In this document: positions 13,118-25,514 of the stretch, piece by piece | How the letters are laid out: each line of letters begins with the position of its first letter | How positions within the stretch are numbered: position 1 is the stretch's first letter | Source: Triplophysa rosa | Lineage: Eukaryota > Chordata > Actinopteri > Cypriniformes > Nemacheilidae | Direction of reading: 5' to 3' | DNA length: 64,000 nucleotides | Assembly: GCF_024868665.1 (NCBI RefSeq) | Contig: NC_079901.1 | Span: 7,457,092 to 7,521,091, forward strand | The notes under the pieces: model-generated | The model's database searches: none | What the model was told of the DNA's origin: nothing | What the model saw: only the letters and a program-made list of their open reading frames with translations | Made by a program: the position numbers and the translations under genes

Positions 13118-13363
13118 ACTCTTAAAAATAAAGGTGCTTAAAAGGTTCTTCACAGTGATGCCATACAAGAACCATTATTGGTTTCACAAAGAACCATTCA
13201 GTCAAAGCTTCTTTAAAGAACCATCTCTTTCTTACTTTTTATTGTCTGAAGAACCTTTTGTGAAACAGACAGGTTCTTCAGATGTTAAAGGGTCTTTATG
13301 GAACCAAAAGGTTCTTCTATGGCATCAAAGAACCTTTTGAAGCACCTTTATTTTTTTAAGAGT
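13118..13363. mobile_element. 'actcttaaaaataaagg' MITE, copy 2
   Basis: Same terminal repeats and internal words as the copy 77 bp upstream, but diverged enough to be an independent insertion rather than a fresh tandem duplication. Confidence 0.85.
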
Positions 13364-16157
13364 ATATGATATACAGTTCAACCTTCATTTTATGAAGCGG
13401 CGAGTATACTTTTTGTATGCCGAAAAACAAAAATGTTCTCTCTTCCGCATCGGTCTCCAACGTGCGTTCACGGCGCATGCGTGTGAAGCTTTGAGTGTAA
13501 GTCGCAACTTACTTTTTGTTTCGAAGATGAACTAAGGTCTCACGCTTCAACTTGAGGTTAAGTAATTCAAGACAGACTTTTCATTCTTTGGTGAACTATC
13601 CATTTAAGACACAACCAGAGGCTATGAGTGATTAGTTGAAATGATTTTCTGTAATTTAAACTGAACTTTTGTTGAACCATGAACCCTTGATCAACTAACC
13701 ATCCCTGTATATAATATTCACGCACGAACACGTTTTTCTTAGATTCCACATATATTGCTGGCATCTGGGGACCTTTTTAGCAATTCCATCCCCAAACACA
13801 CAAACACACACTCACAGACTCTAGTTCAAACTTTAATTTACACCGGTGCTGATGCTAATAAATTCATCCTAAAGCACTTCTATAATCCTTCATTCATTTG
13901 CAAAAAAACAAGTCATTGAATTCATAGACCACTCATCACAACGACAAACACACGTGCACTCATATGCTAATACTCTCTATTTCAGACGCCGCTATACACC
14001 GCTGTTTCTAATTGAACCTCTAATCCCCCGTAACTGAAGTATTGCCTTCTTCCCAGCACGCCGATCAGTTGATGACACTTCTGAACCCTGTGATGCCCCC
14101 CGAACATAAATACATTCCACCTGCTCATGATCTGTGTATGAACCCTACCTGAGGGGAAGTGTAGCATTGTAAGTGTACTACAGAAAGAAAAGTAATTAGG
14201 TGACACCCGGTAACAGGCTGTCAGGCAGTCAGCGAGCTTCAAACTTATAAAAGCAATAAAGGCGGCAGACGAGGCTAAATGCCGTCGTGGTTGTGACTCT
14301 GAATGGGCAGATTTAAGAAAATGAGCTGTATGAGAGGGATTACTGCTCACACGCTCGCTTATCGGCTCTCATTCACGCCCGTCTTGAGGCGGGTGGGTGT
14401 CGTCATGGTAACAGGAAGTGAGGGGCAAGCCTTCAAGATGGCCGCCGGCTAGTGAATGGGTGAATTCCTCAGCACCGGGGTGTCCCGGGGGGGTCTGTGT
14501 TCGGGTTTGGGGGGGAGGCGGTGATCTGAGCGAGTATTTACTCCGAAGGGACACTATATAAATAGTAACTGCTGCTGTTTTAAGAACTTCCTGTCACTAG
14601 GTATTCCATAAAACAGTAGTTAAACAAACAATGGCTTTCCCATTGGGCCTCGGTCGTGCCGTTGGGGTGGGGAGGGGGGTCTGGGTAGTCAAGAGACTAA
14701 AGCAAGTTTCAATTGTTCTCCATTGATATATAAGAGACATAATTGAGATGTTAAACCGATCTGATCTGTCCTTTTTATGGATATACGTAGTAGTATACTT
14801 TTGTATGCAATCATAATGTTTCTGTGTCAGTCTGCTGATATTGTCTTTGGAAATGTTTTGTTACGCATCTCCACATCAGAATATGTCTATAAAGAACAGA
14901 TATTTTCTCATGTATTGCACACACCCAGCTTGGCAGGGAATGAGAACGAATGTTTTCTTAGCCCATTAAATATGGTTCTTGCTCAGGTCCGTGTTGTTGG
15001 TAGCAGTATTCCCAGCTGCTGAATGAATGTCATGCGTGTTTACTCAATGTTATGCTGCGGGGCTGTTGCTCAGCATTTTGGTTGGAAAGGGATGTGGCAT
15101 TTTGGACAGGGCTAGAGAAGCAATAACATATGCAAACATGCAAGGTTTGCAGCGAGTAAGAAAACAGACGCAATTGCATGTGTATGAGCATGTGAATGAC
15201 AAACGCAGAATAAAAATATGTATAGACTCCTTTGAGATGTTGAAACACTGGTACAGAAGCACTTTTGGTTCAATATTTATTTAATCTTACATTTATAATT
15301 AAAGTTTAACATCTTGATTTGGTTACAGATGTTCTGTTGGTTGTATTTTGTTCAAACGTTTGTGTAGTGTTAAAAAAACTGAAAAGGTCCTTCTGGACCA
15401 GCGTTGGATAAGCGCTGTTTACCTCTTGTTTACATGTTTACATTTTACTCTTTTGCATTTCCACTGTTTTCCATTACAAATATAATTTTAACACCATAAA
15501 TGTACGTAAGAAGCAAATTTGCATAAAATAATTTATATGTCGTGAATAAAAAAATTTCACTTCGTTGTCAGTATATTTTCAGTAGTATGATTTCAGAACG
15601 TTATTATATTCATGATTAAAATAGCAAAATAATATAAAAAAATAAGACATTCTTTAAAAACATTTTAAAATAATATTTTTTTTGTTTCTCAAGTAAATTT
15701 ATCCTTTTATCCTGTGTACATATTTTTATTAAATAAAACATATAGAAGTTCACAAAATAATAGTAGTTCACAAACATTAAAATTCATTCAGTTCACTTAT
15801 ATTGCAATTATTATATATTCGTATTCACTATTTTAATATTTTTCATATTGTTGTTAAATATACAGTTTGTTAAGATGGCACTTTGAAGTAAACCTTGGTG
15901 CTACCAAAGTATTTACTTGATAAATACTAACTTATTAAGTGTCCAAAAAATTGATGTCCAAAATCTACGGTAATACCATGTTATTTTTTCATAAGAGTTT
16001 TAAGCGTGAAGAAGCGTAAGACGAGAGGTTAGAACAAAGTTGCGACGAAAGATCCCCTTCAACAGGATGTGAGACAGGAATCCTGGACAGATGTGAAACC
16101 AGAAACCGGGCCTGATGTCTTCATAATAATCTCCATTTACTCTCTCTGTGATAGACT
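13364..16157. other. Non-coding; GC-richer block inside
   Basis: No recognised gene. About 13980-14530 is GC-richer, with CpGs and poly-G runs, and could be regulatory. From 15280 to 15980 the sequence is very AT-rich and featureless. Confidence 0.4.
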
Positions 16158-16161
16158 CATC

Positions 16162-16199
<38 letters not shown>
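16158..16199. repeat. (TC)n microsatellite
   Basis: About 20 consecutive TC dinucleotides. Confidence 0.95.
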
Positions 16200-16200
<1 letters not shown>

Positions 16201-18136
16201 CAGAAACCATCTCAACCCGTGCACAATCGGTTCCAGCCTTCCAAGGCCTGTGCGCCTGTTTCGGCCCCATCCTCTGTGCCTGTTCCCTGGGCATAAATTG
16301 CAGCTCCCTGGGGGTGGATAGAGAGACAGCCGGCCTTAGAAAAGAGAGAAGAAGTCTGTCTGAAGAAGCTTCTGTTTCAAATTAGATTTGCAGGACAGAG
16401 GTCACCAGGGAAAACAACTCGAAGAGCTTGCGATGGTCTTTGTCTTCATCAAATATCTCTGAGGTATATGAGGTGTATGAGATAGTATCGCTTGCCTTCT
16501 GACTAGGTTTAAGTACAGATTTAAAAGTGACGGGGCTCTCCTGTCGATGACTGGAAACACAGGTTGTGACCCAGGCGTGTGGTGTCCTGATTGGGGCATT
16601 GAAAGTGCGTTTACAGGCCTGTTAAAAGTAAATAAAGGGAGCTTTCCGCAGAGGCGCGTTTCACGGACCTCAGTACCACGCTTTCTCTCTCTCCTCGTGC
16701 CTGTGCTTTCATTCACAGTATTTCATAGGCCACCCAGTGAGAATATAGCAGTAACCCTGCTCCTCTAAAAACAGCGCTCGCCTAATGTCTCTGTAAAAAC
16801 TACAGTCGAGTCAGGTCAGGTAACCGCTGAACACAACATCATTCCGCTCGGAGACGTTGAGGTACAACCAAAGGGTGTCTTTCAGCCTATCACTTTGTCA
16901 CCAAACGTGACGCAACATTGCAGTACATTAGAAAATGTCTCTTTTCCATGTTATTTAGTCGTGATGAGTGAATTCTGCATTAGAAAGGATTTTTATTGTC
17001 ACAGCATCACATCGCATAGTCGTGTCCTTAAAGATAACATCACGTCTTACTTCATGTCCTAACCAGGCACAATAGCATATCTGCAATATGTGACGAGTGA
17101 ATTCTATATTGGTAACTTTTTTGTTGTTATGTCACGTCTAGCAAAGCATTTTATAAGCTATTGATCACATGTATTAGATGTGGAAGTGGTTGGTTGTCAG
17201 TCTGTTATAAACAGAATCTTAAGATTTTTTAAATTTAATTTTTTTTCTGAAGTCGCACATTTGAAATGCGAACCTCCAGCACAAATCGGGTGAAACTGAG
17301 ACGAGGTATGGCAGGAGACAGAACGATCTCTTATCCTAGCATGGGACAGATTGATGATGCTACTGGGAGCCGTCGGAGGAGCAGAGTTCTTGAGATGGTC
17401 CAGAGAGAGAGGCTAAGCATTCCGGGTGAAAGGGTAACAGACATCCATAAATCGGAAAATCATGGCCCCTTTGACGCTGTCCCATCTTATCCATGTTTAC
17501 CCCTCTCTGTTTTACAGTGTCAAGCCACTGCGGATCACAGAAACTGTGTACGTTTCAACCACGTTTTGCTCTTAGGTGTGACTCTCATTGTAAAAAAGTC
17601 AGGCAACTCAAAATTGTGTAGTGACTGGTTGCATCTTTATTTTTCAATTGGCACATTGAGCTTGAGCCAAATTAAAAATGTAGATGTGACCAGTCAAGTA
17701 GTCACCTTTGTAGTCGCTACAGCCCCGAAGGCTTCTGGGAAATGTGTCATCCTAAGCAGACGTATCTTTGGGGAAAATTGATTCCAGTGGCTCAGTTTTG
17801 GGTTTTGAGGGTGTGACTATCTCTTTGGCAACCCTGCTGATCATCCCACATTTGTGAACTCAAGCCCTTATCCATGACACAACACATGCCCCCTCGACTG
17901 GAAACAAGAGCCGCTTACAGCCCTCATAAATAAAGAGAAGTTACCTAATACTTAACCTTTGGGAACTGATGAAGAACATCTTTCGGGCGGTTTATTAGAC
18001 ATCTCTAAAGATTTCCAGGTTACATGTGGTCAGTCACTGTATAGTTACATTTTAAAACACACCCTGTAAAATAAAGCTAAATAAATTATTCTTAGGTTCA
18101 TCCAGAATCATTCCTTACAACATTATTTGTATTCAA
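16200..18136. other. Non-coding; one unexplained open frame
   Basis: Nothing recognised. A plus-strand open frame at 17266-17781 (171 codons) starts with a polar, basic stretch that reads more like protein than its neighbours, but I cannot match it to a family and its splice context is weak. It is treated as unproven. Confidence 0.4.
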
Positions 18137-18590
18137 TCTTAAAAATAAAGGCGCAACAAAAGGTTCTTCACACCGATGCCCCATATAAACCATTTTTGGT
18201 TCCCCAACACTGTAAACATGTTCAGTCCTATCCAACTCAAATTTTGTTGTGGACTTGCATCTAGTTGCATCTAACATTTTCAAGTTTTGTCAATTTTGTT
18301 AAGTTATACATTTATAATAGCTCAATTGAGCCAATTCTTTTATATTACCAGTCACTAGCAAATCTTGAGTTGGGCTGTGATTTTTTTTCCAACGAAACAA
18401 CCTTTAAGTCAAATTAAAAGCACAATTCTTTTTTAGTCTTTAGTTTACTTTTGATTACTTTTTCAGTCTGAATGACCTATTTCCACTATAAAGTAAATTT
18501 TGCTCAACAGATGTTAAAGCTTCTTTACTGATCCAAACCTCCAGAAATGGTTCCTCTGTGGCATCATTTAGCATCTTTACTTTAGGATTC
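18137..18590. repeat. Degenerate 'actcttaaaaataaagg' MITE with insertion
   Basis: The left end 'tcttaaaaataaaggcgc' plus 'aaaggttcttcac' is followed at 18200-18490 by unrelated AT-rich DNA. After that, the right-half words 'agatgttaaagcttcttta' and 'atggttcctctgtggcatca' reappear. The copy looks old and interrupted. Confidence 0.55.
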
Positions 18591-19017
18591 TTGAGTTGGT
18601 TTTGTGGAGATTGAAGTAGGTCCTGTTGTTGCATTATGTAGTGATCAGCCAAACCACACAATTTATATAGCGATTATACAGTAAATAGTGTCTGATAAAT
18701 ATTGCAAAAACACTTTTTGGATCTGGCAAGCTTTAATCTGATTGACTGCTTTGCCACTTCCCAGAGTCGGTGCCTAGGTTTTTACAGATTTGCTCGGAAA
18801 CTGTTCTGTTCTGTTCCCAAGCTGCCACAGTACAATGAGAGCTTTCAAGGACGAACCAATTTGCCAAGTTTATCAGACCAGTTGCATCAAATCTTTAAAA
18901 ATGAAACACGGGCCAAACTTAAAGTCAACTGTCAAAAGTCTGGCTACACAAAAACACAGTATAAGTTTGATCAGATCAGCAGATTGCTTCATCTGTTAAC
19001 TGAGAAAAAACAATCCC
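18591..19017. other. Non-coding, no recognised feature
   Basis: Two overlapping short plus-strand frames (18702-19079 and 18790-18999) have no family resemblance, and the longer one runs into repeat DNA. Confidence 0.4.
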
Positions 19018-19092
19018 CTTCTGGGTTCTTTAAAGCGGCGGTACTAAGGTTTTCTAAAGATGTTAAAAAGGTTCTTTAATGGCACTTAAAAA
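19018..19092. repeat. 'actcttaaaaataaagg' MITE fragment
   Basis: Contains 'gggttctttaaag' and 'ttaaaaaggttctttaatgg' in the order seen in the right half of the intact copies at 12784-13363. The terminal repeat is decayed. Confidence 0.5.
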
Positions 19093-19249
19093 GCTACTCC
19101 TAGGCCTCAGGCATTGAAACTTTCTGGAACATTTATTTTAAAGAGTGCACGCGCTCCAGCTGCAAAAGATATGAAAAAGAACTTGCTTCACAGTTTTGGC
19201 CCACATCATCCTCATCAAAAGCTTAATTCCACACTTACAAAGTGGCTCT

Positions 19250-19690
19250 CATAAGAGTTACGGCAAATCTCTTTTTTCCGTTAATCCACTTCCCCTGTAT
19301 TAGAGCCAGCCTTTCTGGCCCCAGTCCCACCACCTCTGACCTGCGTTCTGATCCGCTTGTCCTCTTCCCTCATTAAGAGACGACTGTTCACACCTCTCAC
19401 CATGTTGAGCCCAGCTGTGACTTACAGCACATTCAGTGATCGCCCGGCCCGCATGCAGCTCACGCCAGCCGAGCGCTTACATACAGGAAGGGGTAGCGAG
19501 GTGTCCCGGAGTGCCCCATAGCACCCAGTTCTCTGATCTCGGCTTGGCGAGCAATAAATCAGTCTGGAGAGGTTACGAAGGTAAAGCCCTTGTTAAATTA
19601 GGGTAATAAATGGAGAGAGAGAGATGTTTGGTGGCAATTGTGGTGGAGGCCACACGAGTGGCAGCTGATATAAGCGTACGATTATGCGGT
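19250..19690. other. Possible conserved regulatory block
   Basis: Balanced GC, non-repetitive sequence with homeobox-like 'ttaatcca' and 'tcattaaga' words and a CpG-containing core near 19440-19500. It has no protein-coding signal. The regulatory role is inference from composition only. Confidence 0.25.
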
Positions 19691-19708
19691 TTCTGACAGT
19701 ATTGACTT

Positions 19709-19994
19709 AGAGGGATAGCTCCCACGAAAATAAAAATTCTGTCATCATTTATTCACCCTAATGTTGTTCAAAACCTGTATATGAAACACAAAAGAAGATA
19801 TTTTGAGAAATGTTTCAGTGGTTTTGGGTTCATACGATGGTAGTCAATGGGGGACAAAGTTGCTTGGTTACCAACGATCCTCAAAATATCTTCTTTGGTA
19901 TTCTGCAGAAGATAGAAAGTCACAAAGGTTAGAAATGACATGAGGGTGAATAAATGATGAAAGCATTTTCAGTTTTGTGTAAATTATTCCTTTA
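19709..19994. repeat. 'gggatagttcaccc' family, near-full copy
   Basis: Runs from 'agagggatagctccca' through 'tctgtcatcatttattcacc' and 'caaaatatcttctttggta' to 'aaattattccttta', giving both inverted ends of the family. Confidence 0.8.
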
Positions 19995-20505
19995 TTTTTG
20001 CCCTGCTGAAAAGCTTAAACCATATTTCTTACATATCTGTCAAGATATTAAATCATTTCATATTAGAAAATATATAGAATAGTACATTCTTTATACATTA
20101 CAATATAGTGAATAATACATAAATAATTGCGGCTTTTCGTATATAAAAAATATAAGCACTTAGTTCCAATAAAGGAAAATGTATTATGTAATATATTGCA
20201 TTCTTTTTTCCAGTATATTTTTGGGGCTAAAACAAGTTTTCATATTAAACATATGACTTAAGCACAGTGTTAGAACTGTGTTTTGACAGCACATGTGTGA
20301 AAGCGCTGATGAAGTAACAGCATTTTATAGGTCAAAATCCTCTGCGTGGCATTAATGTTCGCTTGTTTTGCGTTTTGTAATCTTCCTAATTTCAGACTTT
20401 TATGGTAACATTCTGGCACACTTGTTAGGCCAAAGTATACTCAGGTATATAGTGGCGGGTTGTTATCCAACATTTAAACCAGAGCTTAATAACTTTGTAT
20501 TGATT

Positions 20506-20970
20506 TATTACGCGGCTCGTTAGAATGCTTGATTCTGATTGGCCAGTCGCGACATTTGCAGGTTGATTATTCCCAGATAACAACCTCTCAAAACTAATAA
20601 CACACGGTAACCCAGATGCAGCTAATCATTTTGACAGTTTTTTTTGACATATTAAATAATAAATATGTCTTTTAATAACATATATGACAATATATTTACA
20701 AATGATTAAACCAAATTGCCTGTTCGTGACATTTGAATGTCGTTTCTTACCTTAAAACCGAAAGTAAACGGCTTTTCCTCACGGAAGGTCTGTATTCGGT
20801 AAAAATGAGCTAATAAAATATTTCACATTCACATTTCGTTTCCAGTTTTTTTCTAATGTGGCAAGTAGCCGTGTAATAAGCGGAATAATGTACAAGCAGC
20901 CGTGATCACACTGTCGGGGCGTATTTATGCGATAACAACCGGCTGCCTGTACATTATCCCTTATAGTGTG
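20506..20970. repeat. 'gcttgattctgattggccag' repeat, copy 1
   Basis: Shares long blocks with 29571-30134, including 'gattggccagtcgcgacatt', 'agataacaacctctcaaaac' and 'acaaccggctgcctgtac'. The right terminal repeat is missing or diverged. Confidence 0.8.
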
Positions 20971-21599
20971 TAGTTTCCAACAGGTCAAATGTAGTGCAAT
21001 GGCCAAAACCTCAACCATCCTCACACAAATAGAGCTCCTACTGTTTCCTTTAAAATGCACCCTTTTTCACACACACATATCAAATAAACATGCTAATATT
21101 CATTGGCTGGGTTGGGCTGCTCACAGTAGGAAAGCTGATACTGGGCCGTGTGGTTCGGTTTGGCTGTGCTGGAGTAGATTAGCAACTAGCGAAAAGTGTG
21201 AAAGAGCTCCAGTCTTTCCAGCCTTATCGCTATCTGCAATCCAGCCTCGGGGATCAGGCCTTCCCAAAACCAGCCAGAAAGACCACTTTCACCAGATAAA
21301 GAGTGAGAAAAGGAGGCAAGAAGGAAGAAAGGTATCACCTCCGTACCGTTCCTCTGCTCTCCTCTTGAGCAATCTCACCCTGAGGGTCTCACTTTACCTC
21401 AGCTTCCTGTCTTTCCAGCATGCCGGCTGGTGGCATCACGATCAGTGGCTGACTGATAATCTTGGATGTGATGTAATTTGAGAGATTTACAAAAGATATT
21501 TAGCACGCTTAGGCAGGGTGGAAAGGAGTGTTCCCGAAACTCCGGAGCTATAGATGCCTGGTGGGATAAGAAAACGTATTCGTGTGGAATTTGGTTTGG
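20971..21599. other. Non-coding, no recognised feature
   Basis: The 171-residue plus-strand frame at 20966-21481 has no recognisable domain and runs partly over repeat DNA. Confidence 0.4.
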
Positions 21600-22065
21600 G
21601 ACTCTTTTGGAAAGAGTAGTTCACAAAAATTGTGATTACTCCTCATGATGTTTAAAGCAGGTGTGACTTTTCTTCTTATGTAAAATGGAGAACATTTCAA
21701 GATGATGGTTCCCATAGAATAATAGCGTATGGTGACCATGGGCTGTCAAACTCCAGGACACAAAGCACCATATAGAAGTACCGTATACCACCACTTCAGC
21801 CTTCTGAAGTCATACGATAGCTTCATTATTCATTGAGAATAGCTTAAATGTGATCACATAGATCTGTAAAGCTATCGTATGACTTCAGACGACTTTAAAT
21901 ATAAACACTTGCATGTCACAATACGTATATGGTACTTTATGATGACTCCTTCATTTTTCTTTCACGAGCTTGGCCCCGGGTTACTGAATGCTTTCTTTGT
22001 GTGGAACAGAGAAGCAAAACACCTCTCTTCGTATTTAGCAAAAACATTCATCCATGTAGTAAATA
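21600..22065. repeat. Degenerate dispersed repeat
   Basis: Words such as 'agagtagttcacaaaaattg' are followed by 'ctgaagtcatacgatagctt', then by its inverted copy 'aagctatcgtatgacttcag' about 70 bp later. This resembles a decayed inverted-repeat element related to the 'gggatagttcaccc' group. Confidence 0.5.
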
Positions 22066-22130
22066 ACAAATAAAACAAGACTTTTGTACATTTCTATGTA
22101 AAATCAGCATTAAATCAAAATAAATCTTTC

Positions 22131-22416
22131 TTAAAGGGCCAGTGTATGAAATTTAGCAGCATCTAGCGGTGAGGTTGTGAACTGCAACCAACTGCTCCCC
22201 TCCCTTTCGAAGCATTACGGTGACTGACACAGAACTAAGATGTCGTCATGTTTTTGCTTTTTTGCCGAAGGATATAACGTATTTACGAAACGGGCTCTGT
22301 AATTCTCTGGCGAATTCCATGTAAGGGGACCCACCTCTGAACACATAGTTATGTACGTATATTATATTGCATTTCTGTCAAATAGATCCTCCAAAAAAAT
22401 TACACAGGACCTTTAA
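22131..22416. mobile_element. TTAA-ended MITE, full copy
   Basis: Starts 'ttaaagggccagtgtatg' and ends 'ttacacaggacctttaa', so the termini are inverted repeats whose outermost bases are TTAA. TTAA ends are typical of piggyBac-type or Kolobok-type elements. The internal 'tttagcagcatctag' and 'aaccaactgctcccctccct' recur at 55990-56243. No coding capacity. Confidence 0.75.
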
Positions 22417-24213
22417 TGCACATTTCTGGACTTATTTACAATAATATAGTGCATGTTTATCCAAAAGAAAATTGTTAATTGACGAAATTTGTAAATCATA
22501 AAAATAAAAAATAAACACATTTTTGATTGTCATTCGAGCCCTCCCCTAGCCACTTTTTAATCACAAATTTTCTGATATATAAACTGAAGTTCCTCTTTAC
22601 ATTTTGTCTTATTAAGTTTGACCTAAACATAAAGTAAATGTAAACAGTTTACTACAAAAGCGTAGCAAGAACACTATCTGTTGTTGGATGAAGTCACTGC
22701 TTAATAATCCCATCCCATAGTTTTGCGCTTGCGCTTTTTTGCTAAATGACAGAGCAGTCTGCAGAACTTCCTGTGTGGAGCAGATCCGTCCCTGCAGGAG
22801 TCGGCAACATGTTATCACACATCCAGAACTGAAACACCTTCTCATTTGCAACTCATTTGATGTGGTTGCAATATATGACATACCTGAAAAAAAGAAATTG
22901 AAACCAATTGTACGGCTTCAGACGCTCGCTTGTGAAAAATGTTTTTCAATATTGAAAATGAAATCAGAGGGCAGGAAAGGAGTAGGAGAGGAGTGGATAA
23001 GAAGGCGGTGGGTGGTGAGTGGATAAGAAGGCAGGACTGTTATTCCTCTACATGGCGTCCTGTAGAGAAATAGATAGATGGTGACAGGCGGGCAGTGGTT
23101 TTCATTAAGTGCTGTGCCTCGTACATTGTGTACGTTTCTCTCTCTCTTTCTTTTTTCTCTATCCTCTCATTCTCTGACAACTAGTAATAGTAATATTCAT
23201 GATGATTTAGGTCTAAACCATATTTCAATATCGCATTTTTATTGACTCAACCTCCGTACAGAAAAGCATACTTTCCGTCTGGAAAGGTAGAAAATTGTTC
23301 TTGCCGGAGGGGTGCTTTTTCCCCCTCACGTATTTTTTTAATATCCTCTTCAGACTTGAAGACTCCTCCTTGCCGTTTTTCTTTGAAATAACCCCTGTCA
23401 TCTACCCTGTGGGGGCTACTCTGGAATCCTACATCAAAATAAGTTCTGTACCTATACTCACTAATGTGCTCCCGGCCTTTGTGAGTTAAAATGGATTTTA
23501 GGCCTTGGGGGGGGGAGCGAGCAGGAATATGGGATCAGGGTGGGACCGGAGCTTTGTTTGTTGCCCTCTTCACATACCAATGCAAAATTGAACACCAATA
23601 AAATAAGGCCCAGATGTGCCTCGCTGGCTCGGACTTCAATTGCTGGCGACCCTGGGCGGAGCTCTGGTCATGTGCCATGAGGAGGTGGACGGGCTCTCTG
23701 GGGTTTCTTATCTCTGAAATGTGTGGATGCCAGCCCCGGTAACCACATCCAGAACATCTTTCTTTTGCTCTCTTTTCCCCTGCTCTCCGTCTTTTCATTT
23801 CCTTATCTGAATGTTAGTCACGGCATGCGGTACCTACTCGGTCATGCGGCTTGAAAGTCGGGTCTTAGGTGTGTGCGTGTTGTTGGCTGATTCTAAATGG
23901 ATAAGACAAGTCCTCGCTGTTCAGAACACTCATTGACCTCTGACCTGGGGCCTTAAGAGCTGACAAAACGACAATGTTCATTACATTCATCAGGAACGTA
24001 TAGCCGTACGGCATTCCTCCAACACTGTGATTTTTTTTCAATCATTACAATGTGGGCATAAAGAAAGGAAGGTAGACAATGGGTCTTATTCACCAAGCAT
24101 GCATATGAATGTTTTTACAGACATTCCCCAAAAACGTTCCTATTAAAATGTATTCTTGCACGAAAAATGTTAGAACAATATGCACATTTATCCTACACAA
24201 TAATCACATACTA
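22417..24213. other. Non-coding, no recognised feature
   Basis: Unique sequence containing a CT-rich run near 23134-23165 and a short poly-G near 23506-23515. No gene signal was found. Confidence 0.45.
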
Positions 24214-25434
24214 CACTCACCTAAAGGATTATTAGGAACACCTGTTCAATTTCTCATTAATGCAATTATCTAATCAACCAATCACATGGCAGTTGCTTCA
24301 ATGCATTTAGGGGTGTGGTCCTGGTCAAGACAATCTCCTGAACTCCAAACTGAATGTCAGAATGGGAAAGAAAGGTGATTTAAGCAATTTTGAGCGTGGC
24401 ATGGTTGTTGGTGCCAGACGGGCCGGTCTGAGTATTTCACAATCTGCTCAGTTACTGGGATTTTCACGCACAACCATTTCTAGGGTTTACAAAGAATGGT
24501 GTGAAAAGGGAAAAACATCCAGTATGCGGCAGTCCTGTGGGCGAAAATGCCTTGTTGATGCTAGAGGTCAGAGGAGAATGGGCCGACTGATTCAAGCTGA
24601 TAGAAGAGCAACTTTGACTGAAATAACCACTCGTTACAACCGAGGTATGCAGCAAAGCATTTGTGAAGCCACAACACGCACAACCTTGAGGCAGATGGGC
24701 TACAACAGCAGAAGACCCCACCGGGTACCACTCATCTCCACTACAAATAGGAAAAAGAGGCTACAATTTGCACGAGCTCACCAAAATTGGACAGTTGAAG
24801 ACTGGAAAAATGTTGCCTGGTCTGATGAGTCTCGATTTCTGTTGAGACATTCAAATGGTAGAGTCAGAATTTGGCGTAAACAGAATGAGAACATGGATCC
24901 ATCATGCCTTGTTACCACTGTGCAGGCTGGTGGTGGTGGTGTAATGGTGTGGGGGATGTTTTCTTGGCACACTTTAGGCCCCTTAGTGCCAATTGGGCAT
25001 CGTTTAAATGCCACGGCCTACCTGAGCATTGTTTCTGACCATGTCCATCCCTTTATGACCACCATGTACCCATCCTCTAATGGCTACTTCCAGCAGGATA
25101 ATGCACCATGTCACAAAGCTCGAATCATTTCAAATTGGTTTCTTGAACATGACAATGAGTTCACTGTACTAGAATGGCCCCCACAGTCACCAGATCTCAA
25201 CCCGATAGAACATCTTTGGGATGTGGTGGAACGGGAGCTTCGTGCCCTGGATGTGCATCCCACAAATCTCCATCAACTGCAAGATGCTATCCTATCAATA
25301 TGGGCCAACATTTCTAAAGAATGCTTTCAGCACCTTGTTGAATCAATGCCACGTAGAATTAAGGCAGTTCTGAAGGCGAAAGGGGGTCAAACACCGTATT
25401 AGTATGGTGTTCCTAATAATCCTTTAGGTGAGTG
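24214..25434 (+). mobile_element. Tc1/mariner transposon, copy 1 (DD36E type)
   Basis: A complete 1,221-bp element. It begins 'cactcacctaaaggatta' and ends with the exact reverse complement, giving 29-bp perfect terminal inverted repeats. It is flanked by TA at 24212-24213 and 25435-25436, the standard Tc1/mariner target duplication. A single intact transposase gene fills the interior, with about 148 bp of 5' and 32 bp of 3' non-coding sequence. Spot comparison of the ends, leader and several coding stretches with the copy at 34615-35835 shows no difference. Confidence 0.96.
24362..25402 (+). CDS. Tc1/mariner transposase, DD36E
   Basis: A 346-residue transposase that cuts out and reinserts its own element at TA sites in the nucleus. 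Residues about 10-46 and 65-118 form the two helix-turn-helix DNA-binding units expected at the N-terminus; the first contains 'SISQSAQLLGFSRTTIS'. The RNase-H-like catalytic core follows. Candidate metal-binding residues are D155 in 'WSDES', D246 in 'FQQDNAPCH' and E283 in 'SPDLNPIEHLW'. There are 36 residues between D246 and E283, so this is DD36E rather than the DD34E of classical Tc1. A glycine-rich 'AGGGGVMVWGMFS' sits between the first two residues, as in the family. The length is typical and the frame has no stop or shift. The first ATG was taken as the start because it precedes the helix-turn-helix directly. Assignment to the Incomer (DD36E/IC) branch is from memory of the literature. 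Confidence 0.95.
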   Translation: MGKKGDLSNFERGMVVGARRAGLSISQSAQLLGFSRTTISRVYKEWCEKGKTSSMRQSCGRKCLVDARGQRRMGRLIQADRRATLTEITTRYNRGMQQSICEATTRTTLRQMGYNSRRPHRVPLISTTNRKKRLQFARAHQNWTVEDWKNVAWSDESRFLLRHSNGRVRIWRKQNENMDPSCLVTTVQAGGGGVMVWGMFSWHTLGPLVPIGHRLNATAYLSIVSDHVHPFMTTMYPSSNGYFQQDNAPCHKARIISNWFLEHDNEFTVLEWPPQSPDLNPIEHLWDVVERELRALDVHPTNLHQLQDAILSIWANISKECFQHLVESMPRRIKAVLKAKGGQTPY

Positions 25435-25439
25435 TATGT

Positions 25440-25510
25440 TTGGTGGCCTTACACACACAAATATATATATATATATACTGTATGTATATACACACTGTAT
25501 ATATATACCT
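25440..25510. repeat. AC/AT microsatellite
   Basis: 'acacacacaaatatatatat' passes into imperfect TA/GTAT repeats, directly after the transposon. Confidence 0.85.
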
Positions 25511-25514
25511 GCCA

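Noticed and set aside
20966..21481. 171-residue plus-strand open frame
   Set aside because: Starts at the right edge of a dispersed repeat and shows no domain.
24464..25014. Minus-strand frames inside transposon copy 1 (and their mirror images in copy 2)
   Set aside because: Shadow frames of the transposase gene. They are preserved only because the two copies are identical.
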